Notes: generated from the letters alone by a model not told the origin. DNA of 64,000 nt from Martelella sp. NC20 (GCF_013459645.1 NZ_CP054862.1:1-64000); one strand, 5' to 3'. Shown: positions 1-10,177, counted from the stretch's first letter. Numbers and translations are program-made.

Positions 1-1176
1 ATGAAAATCGAAGCCGTCGACCTTTTCTATCTCGCAATGCCTGAAATTACCGACGAGGCCGATGGCAGCCAGGACGCGCTCCTGGTTCGGGTCAGCGCCG
101 GCGGGCATTTCGGCTGGGGCGAGTGCGAGGCGGCGCCGCTGCCCTCGATCGCCGCCTTCATATGTCCGAAATCGCACGGCGTTTGCCGGCCGGTCGGGGA
201 ATCGGTGCTGGGCCAGAGGCTGGAAACGCCGGCCGACATCGCCCGCATATCGGCGCTGGTCGCCTATAATTCCATGGACCTGTTGCAGGCGGCGCATACC
301 ATGTCGGGCATCGAAATGGCCCTGTGGGACCTTCTGGGCAAGAAGCGCGAGGAGCCGGTCTGGCGGCTGCTCGGCTATCGTCAGGCGCTTGGCAAGACCC
401 CCTACGCATCGCTGCTGTTCGGCGATACGCCGGACATCACGCTCGATCGCGCGCGGGCTGCGCGGCGGGACGGATTTTCAGCGGCGAAATTCGGCTGGGG
501 GCCGGTCGGGCGCGATGGGGTGGCCGCCGATGCGGATCATTTCATGGCGGCGCGGGAGGGGCTGGGTCCGGACGCGCATTTCATGGTCGATGTCGGCCAG
601 ATATTCGGCGAAGACATTGAAACCGCTGCCGCCCGCCTGAAACCGCTGGATGATGCCGATGCCCTGTGGCTGGAGGAACCTTTTGATGCGGGCGCGTTCG
701 AGGCCTATGCGACGCTTGCGGCACGGGGCGCGCGGGTTCGTATCGCGGGCGGCGAGGCTGCGCACAATGTTCATATGGCAAAGCATCTCATCGACTATGG
801 CGGCATAGGATTCGTGCAGATCGACTGCGGTCGTATCGGCGGCATCGGACCGGCCATGAAGGTCGCGGAAATGGCTTCCACGCGCGGCGTCACCTATGTC
901 AATCACACCTTTACCTCCCATCTGGCGCTATCGGCCTCTATGCAGCCGTTCGCGGGGCTCTCGGAAAGCCATATCTGCGAGTATCCGGCGGCTCCGAAGG
1001 AACTCGCCCGGCGGCTCACCGCCAACCATATCACGCCCGACCGCGAGGGGCTGATCAGGGCGCCGGACGCGCCTGGCCTCGGCATGGAGATCGATACCGG
1101 ATGGGTGCGGGACTATCTCGTCGATACCGAGATCCGGGTGCAGGGACGTCTGCTTTATCGTACGCCGGAGTTTTAA
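1..1176 (+). CDS. Mandelate racemase/muconate-lactonizing-type enolase-superfamily enzyme
   Basis: 391 residues, normal length for the family; an ATG lies on the first base of the window, so the true start could be further upstream. The metal-binding acids of the fold are visible: Asp in VDVGQ, Glu in LEEPF and Glu in GGEAAHN. The Asp/His dyad of the mandelate racemase subgroup is likely Asp in QIDCGRIGG and His in VNHTFTSH. The second-strand KxK motif reads KFG, so the second lysine is absent. Such enzymes abstract a proton alpha to a carboxylate, typically as sugar-acid dehydratases or racemases. The substrate cannot be read from sequence. It converges on the ABC ATPase genes that follow. 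Confidence 0.85.
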   Translation: MKIEAVDLFYLAMPEITDEADGSQDALLVRVSAGGHFGWGECEAAPLPSIAAFICPKSHGVCRPVGESVLGQRLETPADIARISALVAYNSMDLLQAAHTMSGIEMALWDLLGKKREEPVWRLLGYRQALGKTPYASLLFGDTPDITLDRARAARRDGFSAAKFGWGPVGRDGVAADADHFMAAREGLGPDAHFMVDVGQIFGEDIETAAARLKPLDDADALWLEEPFDAGAFEAYATLAARGARVRIAGGEAAHNVHMAKHLIDYGGIGFVQIDCGRIGGIGPAMKVAEMASTRGVTYVNHTFTSHLALSASMQPFAGLSESHICEYPAAPKELARRLTANHITPDREGLIRAPDAPGLGMEIDTGWVRDYLVDTEIRVQGRLLYRTPEF

Positions 1177-1246
1177 ACGGGACGCCGCGGGGTCGGGCGT
1201 CCGCCGCAGGCAAAGAAGCAGCCGAGGCCTCCGGCGTAGCAAGCAT

Positions 1247-2213
1247 TCAGACCGTGACGGAACCGGGAAAATGGCAGGCCGCCTGATGCACTTCGTCGCC
1301 AACCGGCACCAGCGGCGGCGGTGTGGTCCTGCAGATATCGCGGGCGATCGGGCAGCGGGTGTGGAACCGGCACCCGGATGGCGGATTGGTAGGGCTCGGC
1401 AGGTCGCCCTTGATCGCCGAATAGCGCGTCTTGCCCTTGTTGCGCGATGGCGATGAGCGCAGCAGCGCCACGGTGTAGGGGTGGGCGGGCGCGTCGAAGA
1501 TTGCCTTCCTGCTGCCCGTCTCCACCACCTTTCCCAGATACATCACCATGACGCGATCGGAGATGTGCCGGATGACGCCGAGGTCGTGACTGATGAACAG
1601 ATAGGTCAGGCCCAGCTCCTTCTTCAGATCCTGGAGAAGGTTCAGGATCTGGGCCTGGATCGATACATCGAGCGCCGACGCCGCTTCGTCACAGACGATG
1701 AAACGCGGGTTCAGCGCCAAAGCGCGGGCGATGCAGATGCGTTGCCGCTGGCCGCCCGAGAATTCATGCGCGAAACGGCCGGCGTGGTAACTGGCGAGAC
1801 CGGTCAGATCGAGCAGTTCGCCAAGCCGTTGCTGGCGCGAGACCGCGTCGCCGACGCCATGAATAACCAGCGGCTCCATGATCAGTTCGCCGACGCTCAT
1901 GCGCGGATTGAGCGCGCCGAGCGGGTCCTGAAAGATGATCTGCAGGTCGCGGCGCATGGCGCGCATCCGCGTGGCGTCGAGGCGGCGCAGGTCGGTTCCG
2001 TCGAACTCGATTTTACCTGCCGTGGGTTCTACCAGGCGCAGGACGAGCCGTCCGACGGTGGTTTTGCCACAGCCGCTTTCGCCGACCAGGCCGAGCGTCT
2101 CGCCGGCGCCGATGGTGAACGATACACCGTCGACCGCGCGTACGCTGCGCGCCTTCGACATGAACCCGCCTCGGGTATCAAAGTGCTTTTCCAGCCCCTC
2201 GACGCGGAGCAGA

Positions 2214-2227
<14 letters not shown>
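1247..2227 (-). CDS. Oligopeptide/dipeptide-type ABC transporter ATP-binding protein (DppF/OppF-like)
   Basis: 326 residues with Walker A GESGCGKTT, signature FSGGQRQR and Walker B followed by DEAASALDV (usually DEPVSALDV). The C-terminal oligopeptide-transporter extension with the cysteine cluster CRFHTRCPIARDIC is present. It powers uptake of peptides or other nickel/peptide-family substrates together with its partner DppD-like ATPase, whose stop codon it overlaps by 14 bases. No permease or binding protein lies beside the pair in this window, so the operon appears truncated. Confidence 0.9.
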
Positions 2228-3263
<1,036 letters not shown>

Positions 3264-3270
3264 GGAAAAA

Positions 3271-3288
3271 TCGTATACTATTATACGA
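3271..3288. promoter_or_regulatory. Palindromic operator candidate upstream of dppD-like gene
   Basis: TCGTATA, four bases CTAT, then TATACGA: perfect 7-bp arms, 8 bp from the ATG at 3263. The GTATAC-type core resembles sites bound by FadR-subfamily GntR regulators. No GntR gene adjoins it; the nearest in this window is at 38 kb. Confidence 0.45.
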
Positions 3289-3599
3289 TAATTGCAAGGG
3301 CGGTCTTTCGATGCCGACCATTGCAGGGCCTTCCGTGTCGCGGTTGAAGGAGATTTCATCGAGCCTTGATGTGAGGTGCCGCCCGGAAGGGGTGGTCGCT
3401 TTGGTAGCCGAGAGCCGCCCGAAATCCAGGCCGGCGGGAAACTGAGTGAGCAGGCGGAAGGCGAGCGATATTCGCTTTCGGCAGTTGCTTGGCCTTTGTG
3501 TTCGGAACGCGCTGCCCCTTTCTCGGGCATAAAATTCAGTCGCTCAATAGGGCATCGTAAACTTAACGGAATGTGGAGTCCGATGTGTGATTGAGGTTC

Positions 3600-3743
3600 A
3601 TGACAGACCGTGATCCGCTCTATCGCCGCCATCGCTTTCCCGCCGAAGTCATTGCCCGCGCCGTGTGGCTCTCTTTCCGTTTTCCTCTGAACCTGCGAAT
3701 GGTCGAGGACTTGCCGGCTGGAGCTATGGCTGAAATTGGGTGA
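3600..3743 (+). pseudogene. IS6-family transposase, N-terminal remnant
   Basis: A 47-codon open frame begins with RRHRFPAEVIARAVWLSFRF and continues to LRMVEDL. This closely matches the first 40 residues of the intact IS6 transposases at 20.1-20.8 and 21.6-22.4 kb (for example HRFPAEIIAHAVWLYSRF). Homology stops at about 3716 and the DDE domain is missing. Confidence 0.75.
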
Positions 3744-3933
3744 CGCGGTTTGATCAGGCGGCGTGGTTTTCATTGGCATCAGCTTGGGGGACACCGTCGG
3801 TGAATGTGACACCTTCGATGACAAGGGGCAACTGGTTCTGCCCGCTGAGCCAGGGCGATCGGGTGAAGAAGTAGGTGACACAGGTTTGAATTGCTGAATC
3901 AGTTGCGCTCCTCTGGATGGAGGAACAACGACG

Positions 3934-4245
3934 ATGACGGATAGCGATCGGGAGCATGGCGGATTTTTTGAGGAGGCGGGTGTTTTTCTGGGACATTTCG
4001 AGGATATTCCGGACGGGCGGCAGGTCGGCAAGGTCCGCTACCCACTGAGCGAGGTGCTGCTGCTGTGCCTGCTGGCGGTATTATCGGGGGCGGAAACCTT
4101 CACGGACATCGCGAATTTTGGCCATCGGAAACTGAGTTTTCTGCGTCAGTTTCGGCCTTTTCCGGTGGCACACCGTCGCATGATCATCTCGGCGACATCC
4201 TTGCCACGCTTGATGCCGAGGCGTTTCAGCGCTGTTTTGTCGGAG
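3934..4245 (+). pseudogene. ISAs1-family transposase, frameshifted N-terminal remnant
   Basis: The start reads FLGHFEDIPDGRQVGKVRYP followed by LLLCLLAVLSGAE and DIANFGHRKLSFLRQF, the DDE_Tnp_1-associated N-terminal domain of ISAs1 transposases. The expected continuation GTPSHDHLGDILATLDAEAF appears in a second frame, so a frameshift lies near 4160. Homology ends near 4240, where another IS scrap on the opposite strand begins. Confidence 0.7.
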
Positions 4246-4267
4246 AGCATGAGGAATTGTGTGGCAT

Positions 4268-4627
4268 TCATGCTGCCGCCTGCTTGTCGGTCGGGACTTG
4301 ATTGTCGTTTGCCATGCCTGGATACCATTTCTCGAATGTCGGCCGCAGCGAGCCATCGAGGGTCTGGGTTCTGGTTTGTAAAAGGAGATGCGCACCGGTT
4401 CGGCTCCACTGCATCTGCTGCTTTTTAGCGAAGCGCTTGCTGATGACGGCGTTGACGGTGGCCTCGACGAAGGCGGAGGATATCCGCTCTCCGGATCGGT
4501 ACCGCTCGCCGTCATTGATCAGGCTCGCATTGTTGGCAGCGATGTAGGACTGGAATTCGCCGATTACCGTCAGGAATTTCCGCATGTTCGGATAATTGGT
4601 CTCCACACACTCGGCGCCGCAAAACAA
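4268..4627 (-). pseudogene. Transposase C-terminal fragment (ISKra4-like)
   Basis: 119 codons containing INDGERYRSGERIS, AVISKRFAKKQQMQWSRTGA and HLLLQTRTQTLDGSLRP, ending FEKWYPGMANDNQ. From memory this matches the C-terminus of ISKra4-family transposases. The N-terminal two thirds are missing and the fragment abuts the ISAs1 remnant. The family name is less sure than its being a transposase end. Confidence 0.5.
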
Positions 4628-4673
4628 GTCGCCGATCTCGTAGCCATGCGGGTGCCGGATTGCGCCCGCTGTC

Positions 4674-5732
4674 TCAGGCGCCGACGATCTGCAGTTCGAA
4701 GGTGACGCAGACCGGGTTTTCGCCGCGGCGCAAAAGGCCGGAGGTGATGGCGCCGCTCATGCCGACCATGTCGATATCGAGCCGGCAGGTCGCGCGTCCG
4801 TCCTCAACCCGGACGCTGCCGTCGCGGATCAGGATCTCGGTCGCATAATCGGGCACGTCGCGGCCATCCTGATAGGTCACGCCAACCAGGCTGCCGATGC
4901 CGAATACACGCGCTTCGGTCAGCCCGTGCTCCGTACAGATCGCCTCGATTGCCTCGCAGATGTCGATATTGGGGCGAACGGTCGCGAGGATCGCCGGATG
5001 GGAAGCATTTGAGAGCGCCGGGTCGGAGGCTTCAGCGGAGAAGATCCGGAAATTGGTCTCGGCGTCGTCGCGCACGACGAGTGCCGCGCCGGAGACACCC
5101 CAGGCGTCGATTTCGGCGGGCTCCGCAAGCGTCGCCTCGAAGGGCAGGAGATGGCCCATGCAGTGGCTTACGCTGGTATCGATGTCTGCTGTGGCGCTCC
5201 CCCCTCTGCCTCCTGAGCTTTTGTCGAAGGCCAGCCTTTCCCCCACAAGGGGGGGAAGGATCCGTGCAGCGGCCTCGCCATCCTGATCGTTCGAGACATT
5301 TGCGGCCCGGTTAAGCCCTCCCTCTTGTGGGGAGGATGGAGAGGGGTCCTTGCCAACCGCGAATTCGCGTCGCGCGGAAGGCACCTCCCATGTGCCGTGA
5401 CAATGCAGGAAGGGTTCGCCGTCGCGGATGCCGAGGTGAAGCCCGGCCGTACGGATCAGGCCGCCGGGCTCAGGACTGAAGGTGGCGCTATACCAGGCGG
5501 CATGGTTGTCATCGGGGCTTGCCGCCGGCATGACATAGTTCATCCGGTCCATGCGCACGTCTTCAAGTGCGGCCCAGCCAGCGCGAAAGCCCGCGCCAGC
5601 AAAGGCCTTGGCGACGGCGCCGTTGATCAGGGTTCCGGCCTCGAGCCGCAGCCTCAACGGCTCCGCCCGGCAGGCGACGGCGCGATACCGTTCCGCGCTC
5701 ACCGGTCCCGGATGCTTTATGAAACGCGTCAC
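4674..5732 (-). CDS. Tandem PPC/DUF296-domain protein with an in-frame repeat insertion
   Basis: 352 residues. The N-terminal half (about residues 35-125) and C-terminal half (about 225-350) each resemble the PPC (DUF296) fold. The first half carries HCHGTWE, like the metal-site HxH of single-domain family members. The second has the GIGSLVG and SGAITSGLL loops but no HxH. Residues about 129-178 are low-complexity and are encoded by a palindromic repeat inserted in frame. The stop overlaps nothing; the start overlaps the upstream SDR stop by 4 bases, so it is last in the SDR-ligase-thiolase-IclR operon. An enzymatic or binding role in that pathway is inferred; its function is unknown. Confidence 0.7.
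   Translation of the reverse strand: MTRFIKHPGPVSAERYRAVACRAEPLRLRLEAGTLINGAVAKAFAGAGFRAGWAALEDVRMDRMNYVMPAASPDDNHAAWYSATFSPEPGGLIRTAGLHLGIRDGEPFLHCHGTWEVPSARREFAVGKDPSPSSPQEGGLNRAANVSNDQDGEAAARILPPLVGERLAFDKSSGGRGGSATADIDTSVSHCMGHLLPFEATLAEPAEIDAWGVSGAALVVRDDAETNFRIFSAEASDPALSNASHPAILATVRPNIDICEAIEAICTEHGLTEARVFGIGSLVGVTYQDGRDVPDYATEILIRDGSVRVEDGRATCRLDIDMVGMSGAITSGLLRRGENPVCVTFELQIVGA
5199..5348. repeat. Palindromic rhizobial-type repeat inside a coding sequence
   Basis: About 150 bp bounded by CCCCTCTGCCTCC on one side and the complement of CCCCTCTCCATCC on the other (11 of 13 match). It contains two internal hairpins built on CCCCCACAAGGGGGGG and CTCTTGTGGGG. This architecture is familiar from dispersed intergenic repeats of Hyphomicrobiales genomes. 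Here it keeps the reading frame open and adds about 50 residues. Confidence 0.7.
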
Positions 5733-6487
5733 GCCGACAGGCCCGCATTGATGAAGCCGCCATCGACCGCCAGGATCTGGCCGTTCACATAGCTTGCGTC
5801 ATCGGAAAGCAGGAAGGTGACGGCCCTGGCGATCTCGTCCGTCGTGCCATATCGTCCGAGCGGCACGCGTTCGTTCCATTGCCGGCGCACATCCTCGGTG
5901 TGGACGACGCGGGCAAGCGGCGTGTCGATCGGTCCTGGCGCCACCGCATTGACGCGCACGCCGATCGGGCCGAGCTCATTGGCCATCACCAGCGTCATCA
6001 GGTTGATGCCGCCCTTTGAGGCGCCATATGCGGTGCGGCCCTTGTTGCCGCAAAGGCCCGAGACGGAGCTGATATTGACGATCGAGCCGGCCTCGCCGCG
6101 TTCCATCCACAGCCGCGCGGCGGCGCGCGAGACGATGAAACTGCCCGTGAGGTTGACGTCGAGGATGCGCTTGAAGTCTTCGACGCTGGTCTCCACCGCC
6201 GGGCGGTCGAAGGCGATGCCGGCAGAATTGACAATGCCGGCAAGCCCCATATTGGCCGAGACCGTTCGGATCGCCTGCTCCACGGAGACTTCGTCCGACA
6301 CGTCGCAGACAATGCCGCGGTCACGCGCGAGGCCGAGTTCATCACAGGCGTTGTCGAGCGTCTCGCGCTTCAGGTCGAGCAGCCAGGGCTCATAGCCCCG
6401 GCCGAGCAGTGAATGCGCGGTCGCGAGCCCGATGCCCGAGGCACCGCCGGTGATCGCGATCGCGTTGGCCTTGATCTTGTTTCCCAT
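5729..6487 (-). CDS. Short-chain dehydrogenase/reductase
   Basis: 252 residues. Cofactor motif TGGASGIG, NSAG loop, catalytic Ser in NISSVSG and YGASK (Tyr-x3-Lys), ending with the classical FLLSDDASYVNGQ...VDGGF. These are cytosolic NAD(P)-dependent alcohol/ketone oxidoreductases. Its place between an acyl-CoA ligase and a PPC protein suggests oxidation of a hydroxyacyl intermediate, but this is inference. Twelve bases separate it from the ligase stop and it overlaps the PPC gene by 4 bases. Confidence 0.9.
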   Translation of the reverse strand: MGNKIKANAIAITGGASGIGLATAHSLLGRGYEPWLLDLKRETLDNACDELGLARDRGIVCDVSDEVSVEQAIRTVSANMGLAGIVNSAGIAFDRPAVETSVEDFKRILDVNLTGSFIVSRAAARLWMERGEAGSIVNISSVSGLCGNKGRTAYGASKGGINLMTLVMANELGPIGVRVNAVAPGPIDTPLARVVHTEDVRRQWNERVPLGRYGTTDEIARAVTFLLSDDASYVNGQILAVDGGFINAGLSA

Positions 6488-6499
6488 GACGGCTCCTCC

Positions 6500-8146
6500 T
6501 CAAGGTGTCGGGACTTTTTCCAGCTCCGGTTCCACGACCGACATCTGCCCGCGCCGCGTCAGTTCCTCCCGGATCATCTTCTTGGTGATCTTGCCGTATG
6601 CCGATTTCGGCATGGCCTCCCAAAACACCACGGTCTTCGGCAGCTTGTAGCGGGCGACCTTGCCATCAAGGAATGCCTTGAGGTCGATGCCGCCGATATC
6701 GGCGCCCTCGCGCGCGACGCAGACCGCCATGCCAACCTCACCCCAGACAGGATCTGGAACGCCCAGCACCGCCGCCTCGGTGATATCAGGATGGGTCAGG
6801 ATCTTTTCCTCGATTTCGCGCGGATAGATGTTGGAGCCGCCGGAGATATACATGTCGGAGGAACGGCCGGTGATGTAGACGAAGCCCTGGTCGTCCATGT
6901 GGCCGAGATCGCCGGTACGGAACCATCCATTGCGGAAGGACTGCGCATTGGCTTCCGGGTTGTTGTAGTAGCCGGCAAACACGGCCGGCCCGATCACGCA
7001 GATCTCGCCGGTCGAACCCAGCGCCACCTCCGCGCCTTGATCGTCCTGGATCTCGACCTGCATGCCCGTGCGCTCGAAACCGCAGGTGCCGATGCGGGCC
7101 TTCGGGCCGTCCTCTGCGGCATGGTAGGCGGGTGGCAGCACGGTGATGTTGCCGGTCACTTCGCCAAGGCCGAAATACTGCACCAGAACCGCTCCGAGCT
7201 TCGACAGTGCCTGCTTCTGATCGGCGCGATACATCGGCGCGCCGGCATAGATGACATAGCGCAGGCTCGAATGATCGAACCGTTCGCAGGCGGGGTCCTC
7301 GACCAGCATCTTCAGGATGGTCGGCACGGTGAAGGCGTTGGTCACCTTCCAGCGCTCGATCAGCTGCCAGACGGCCGGAACATCGAGCTTCTCGGATGCC
7401 GGCAGGATGGTTTTCACCGCATGGGCGACCTGGGTCAGCTGATGGATGCCGGCCCCATGGGAGAGCGGCGCAACGACGATCGAGGCGTCGCCTGGACCAC
7501 CGGTGCCCGGCATCAGGTCGCAGAGATGGTTGGTGATGACGAAGGCCATCTGCCCATGGGTCAGGACAGCGGCCTTGGGTCGGCCCGTCGTGCCCGAGGT
7601 AAAGAAGAACCAGCACGGGTCGTCGTGCTCGACCGGGGCACAGGCGATCTTCTGCCCGGCGTGCCGAGCGGTGATCGCATCATAGTCGGGGCCGAAGTCT
7701 GCCCCCCCGATCGAGATCACGAATTCGATCGCCGGCGCTGCCTTCAGGCAGGCGCTGACATGGTCGGGGAATGCCGCGCCCGAAATCATGCCCCTGGCGC
7801 CGCTTGCCTCGGCGAGGAAGGCGACTTCGGCGGGCGACTGGCGATAATTGGTCGGAACCCAGACGGCGCCCAGCCGGAAGCAGGCGAACATCGATTCGAA
7901 CATCTGGTTGCAGTTGGACGACTGGACCAGGATGCGGTCGCCCTTGACGACGCCGTAGTCGCGGGCAAGCGCCACGGCCATGGCATTGGCGCGCGCCTCC
8001 ATCTCGGCCCAGCTCCAGGTCTTCTCGCCCCAGACAAAGCCGATCTCCTCGGGATGCCGGCGCGCGGCCTGGGTCAGGAAATTGGCGAGATTCATCACGC
8101 GCCGCGTGCACGGTGAAACACCGCCGAGTGGCACGGTATCGCTCAT
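6500..8146 (-). CDS. Acyl-CoA synthetase (AMP-forming, class I adenylate-forming enzyme)
   Basis: 548 residues. The AMP-binding loop FTSGTTGRPK, the hinge region RTGDLGHMDDQGFVYITGR and the catalytic lysine in AYGKITKKM are all present. It activates a carboxylic acid to its CoA thioester with ATP. Its ATG overlaps the thiolase stop (ATGA), so the two are translationally coupled. An in-frame ATG at codon 18 (MNLANFL) is an alternative start. The likely order is import by the TRAP system, CoA activation here and thiolytic cleavage by the next enzyme. The acid is not identifiable. Confidence 0.92.
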   Translation of the reverse strand: MSDTVPLGGVSPCTRRVMNLANFLTQAARRHPEEIGFVWGEKTWSWAEMEARANAMAVALARDYGVVKGDRILVQSSNCNQMFESMFACFRLGAVWVPTNYRQSPAEVAFLAEASGARGMISGAAFPDHVSACLKAAPAIEFVISIGGADFGPDYDAITARHAGQKIACAPVEHDDPCWFFFTSGTTGRPKAAVLTHGQMAFVITNHLCDLMPGTGGPGDASIVVAPLSHGAGIHQLTQVAHAVKTILPASEKLDVPAVWQLIERWKVTNAFTVPTILKMLVEDPACERFDHSSLRYVIYAGAPMYRADQKQALSKLGAVLVQYFGLGEVTGNITVLPPAYHAAEDGPKARIGTCGFERTGMQVEIQDDQGAEVALGSTGEICVIGPAVFAGYYNNPEANAQSFRNGWFRTGDLGHMDDQGFVYITGRSSDMYISGGSNIYPREIEEKILTHPDITEAAVLGVPDPVWGEVGMAVCVAREGADIGGIDLKAFLDGKVARYKLPKTVVFWEAMPKSAYGKITKKMIREELTRRGQMSVVEPELEKVPTP

Positions 8147-9312
8147 TTCGCGCGCTCCAGGATGGAGACATAGTTGGCAACCGCGGCGCCGCCCATGTTG
8201 AACACGCCTGCAAGCGAAGGCGAGCCGATCTGCATGTCGCCAGCCTCGCCCATCAGCTGCATCGCGGCCATGACGTGCATGGAAACGCCGGTGGCGCCGA
8301 TCGGATGGCCCTTGGATTTGAGCCCGCCGGACGGATTGACCGGCAGGCGGCCCTCCTTGCGGGTGATGCCATCACGCACGACCTTGTAGCCTTCTCCGGG
8401 CGCGGCAAGCCCCATCGCCTCGTATTCGATCATCTCGGCGATGGTGAAGCAGTCATGGGTCTCCACGAAGGAGAGATCGTCGAGCGTCAGCGCGGCGTCG
8501 GAAAGCGCGCCGGCCCAGGCGCGCCGGGCACCCTCGAAAGCGAGTGGATCGCGGCGGCTGAGCGCCATGATGTCGTTCGACTGCCTGCGGGCACGGAAGG
8601 CGATTGCCTGCCGAAGCGTCGCCGCGGTCTCGTCGTCGGCGAGCACGATCGCAGCCGCTCCGTCGGAAACCAGCGAGCAGTCGGTGCGGCGCAGGGGAGC
8701 GGCGACATAGGGGTTCTTGTCGGAGACGGTGTTGCAGAAATCGAAGCCGAAATCCTTGCGCATGTGGGCGTAGGGGTTGGCCATCCCGTTCGCGTGGTTC
8801 TTCGCGGCGATCATGGCCAGCTCCTCGGAGCGGTCGCCATAGCGCTGGAAATATGCCTGGGCGATGCGGCCGAACAGGCCGGCAAATCCGCCCTGCACAT
8901 CGGCTTCTTCCTTACGGTAGCTGGCGCAGAGCAAGATGTCGCCAACCTCGGCGGTCGGTGTCGCGGTCATCTTCTCGGCGCCGACGACGAGCGCGATGCG
9001 TCCGCGACCGGATTCGATGAAGTCCATGGCGCTGTAGAGCGCAGCGGAGCCCGTGGCGCAGGCATTTTCAAGCCGCACCGCCGGCACGTAGCCAAGCGCC
9101 TCGTTACCCATGGCGACCAGGGCGCCCTGGAAATCCTGCTTGGAAAATCCGTTGTTCATGACGCCGACGAAAATACCGTCGACATCTTCGGGGCCGAGAC
9201 CCGCATGTTCTATCGCGGGTGCCGCGACCGATGCCATCAACTGCTCGGTATCTTCCAGCGGCGACTTGCCGAACGGCGAATGCGCCCAGCCGACTATCTG
9301 TGCTTTCCTCAT
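8143..9312 (-). CDS. Thiolase-family acyltransferase (SCP-x/lipid-transfer type)
   Basis: 389 residues. The nucleophilic cysteine is in ENACATGSAAL, the conserved His in ETHDCFTIAE and the C-terminal motif in GHPIGATG. The HDCF and KGHPIGATG arrangement is that of non-biosynthetic SCP-x-like thiolases that act on branched, steroid or aromatic side-chain beta-ketoacyl-CoAs. The last residue of the usual C-terminal cysteine motif is replaced in GVFNMGGAAVAN, as in many of this subgroup. It is coupled by 4-base overlaps to the IclR gene upstream and the ligase downstream. Confidence 0.9.
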   Translation of the reverse strand: MRKAQIVGWAHSPFGKSPLEDTEQLMASVAAPAIEHAGLGPEDVDGIFVGVMNNGFSKQDFQGALVAMGNEALGYVPAVRLENACATGSAALYSAMDFIESGRGRIALVVGAEKMTATPTAEVGDILLCASYRKEEADVQGGFAGLFGRIAQAYFQRYGDRSEELAMIAAKNHANGMANPYAHMRKDFGFDFCNTVSDKNPYVAAPLRRTDCSLVSDGAAAIVLADDETAATLRQAIAFRARRQSNDIMALSRRDPLAFEGARRAWAGALSDAALTLDDLSFVETHDCFTIAEMIEYEAMGLAAPGEGYKVVRDGITRKEGRLPVNPSGGLKSKGHPIGATGVSMHVMAAMQLMGEAGDMQIGSPSLAGVFNMGGAAVANYVSILERAK

Positions 9313-10145
9313 CTCACGTGCCTCCTCGCCTGTGATCTCGTTGCTGGCCTGTCGTCCTGGCCCTTCCTGGCGGCAAACATGCCGGCCAGCTTTTCCTCCA
9401 CCTTCGCGGCTTCCTGCTTGAGGTAGCCTGCGAGTTCCTCCTGCCTTCCCGGCTGCATGCGGCTGTCGATCGCGGCGATCGACAGCGCTCCGGCGGGGCG
9501 CCCGTCCGGATGTCGGATCGCGACGCCGATCCCCCAGGAATTGGCGACGATCAGCCCCGGATTGAGCGAGTAGCCGTTGGCGCGGGTCTCCGCGACATCC
9601 CGGCGGATATGGTCCGGCGGCAAGGCGGCATAGCGTGACAACAGGATCGCCTCGTTGGCCGCGAGAACCTCCTCGACCTCAGCGTCGGGGAGCGCTGCCA
9701 GAAAGGCGAGAGACCCGGCGCCGACGCCCAGCGGGTGTTCAAAACCGACCTGGAGCGCATGGGTACGCACCGGATAAGTGCCTTCCTCGCGATAAACGCA
9801 GACCGCCGAGGTGCCACGCCGCACCGAAAGGAAGCTCGTATCCTGGGTCTTGCGCGACAGTGCCGCAAGGCTGTCGAGGCAAAGCTCCAGCAGCCCGAAT
9901 CGCTGCGACGCGAGCGTGCCCAGCACATAGGCCTCCTCGCCCAGATAGTAGCGCCGGGTCTCCTCGTCCTGTTCGACCAGGCTTGCGCGGATCAGCGCTA
10001 GCAGCAGGCGGCGCACCGTCGGCTTGTTCAGCCCGCTTTCCTCCACGAGCACGGACAGCGAAACGCCACGGCCGGCATGTCGGCCGATCATCGCCAGCAG
10101 TAACAGGGCGCGGTCAACGCTTTGCGATCCGTTCAGAGAGCTCAA
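9309..10145 (-). CDS. IclR-family transcriptional regulator
   Basis: 278 residues with an N-terminal winged helix (SVDRALLLLAMIGRHAGRG, VLVEESGLNKPTVRRLLLAL) and a C-terminal effector-binding domain (GVGAGSLAFLAALPDAEVEE, GYSLNPGLIVANSWGIGVAI). It is the first gene of the thiolase operon and divergent from the TRAP transporter. A 17-bp site sits just upstream of its own start and a second copy lies in front of dctP. It therefore probably controls both units in response to a pathway acid. Confidence 0.92.
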   Translation of the reverse strand: MSSLNGSQSVDRALLLLAMIGRHAGRGVSLSVLVEESGLNKPTVRRLLLALIRASLVEQDEETRRYYLGEEAYVLGTLASQRFGLLELCLDSLAALSRKTQDTSFLSVRRGTSAVCVYREEGTYPVRTHALQVGFEHPLGVGAGSLAFLAALPDAEVEEVLAANEAILLSRYAALPPDHIRRDVAETRANGYSLNPGLIVANSWGIGVAIRHPDGRPAGALSIAAIDSRMQPGRQEELAGYLKQEAAKVEEKLAGMFAARKGQDDRPATRSQARRHVR

Positions 10146-10160
10146 GGGTATTCGCCTCTA

Positions 10161-10177
10161 GGTCTATATTATGGACC
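10161..10177. promoter_or_regulatory. IclR operator candidate, copy 1
   Basis: GGTCTATATTATGGACC, an imperfect palindrome with GGTC/GACC ends, 16 bp upstream of the iclR-type ATG. It shares 13 of 17 bases with the site at 10278, in the same orientation. Confidence 0.6.

Noticed and set aside
3754..3996. Minus-strand frame ending LPLVIEGVTFTDGVPQADAN
   Set aside because: It looks like a protein C-terminus, perhaps of another transposase, but I could not place the family and it lies in IS debris; not listed as a gene.
6413..8116. 567-codon plus-strand frame opposite the acyl-CoA ligase
   Set aside because: Composition is Arg/His/Gly-rich without motifs; the minus-strand ligase accounts for the whole interval. 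Many long mirror frames in this GC-rich window are of the same kind.
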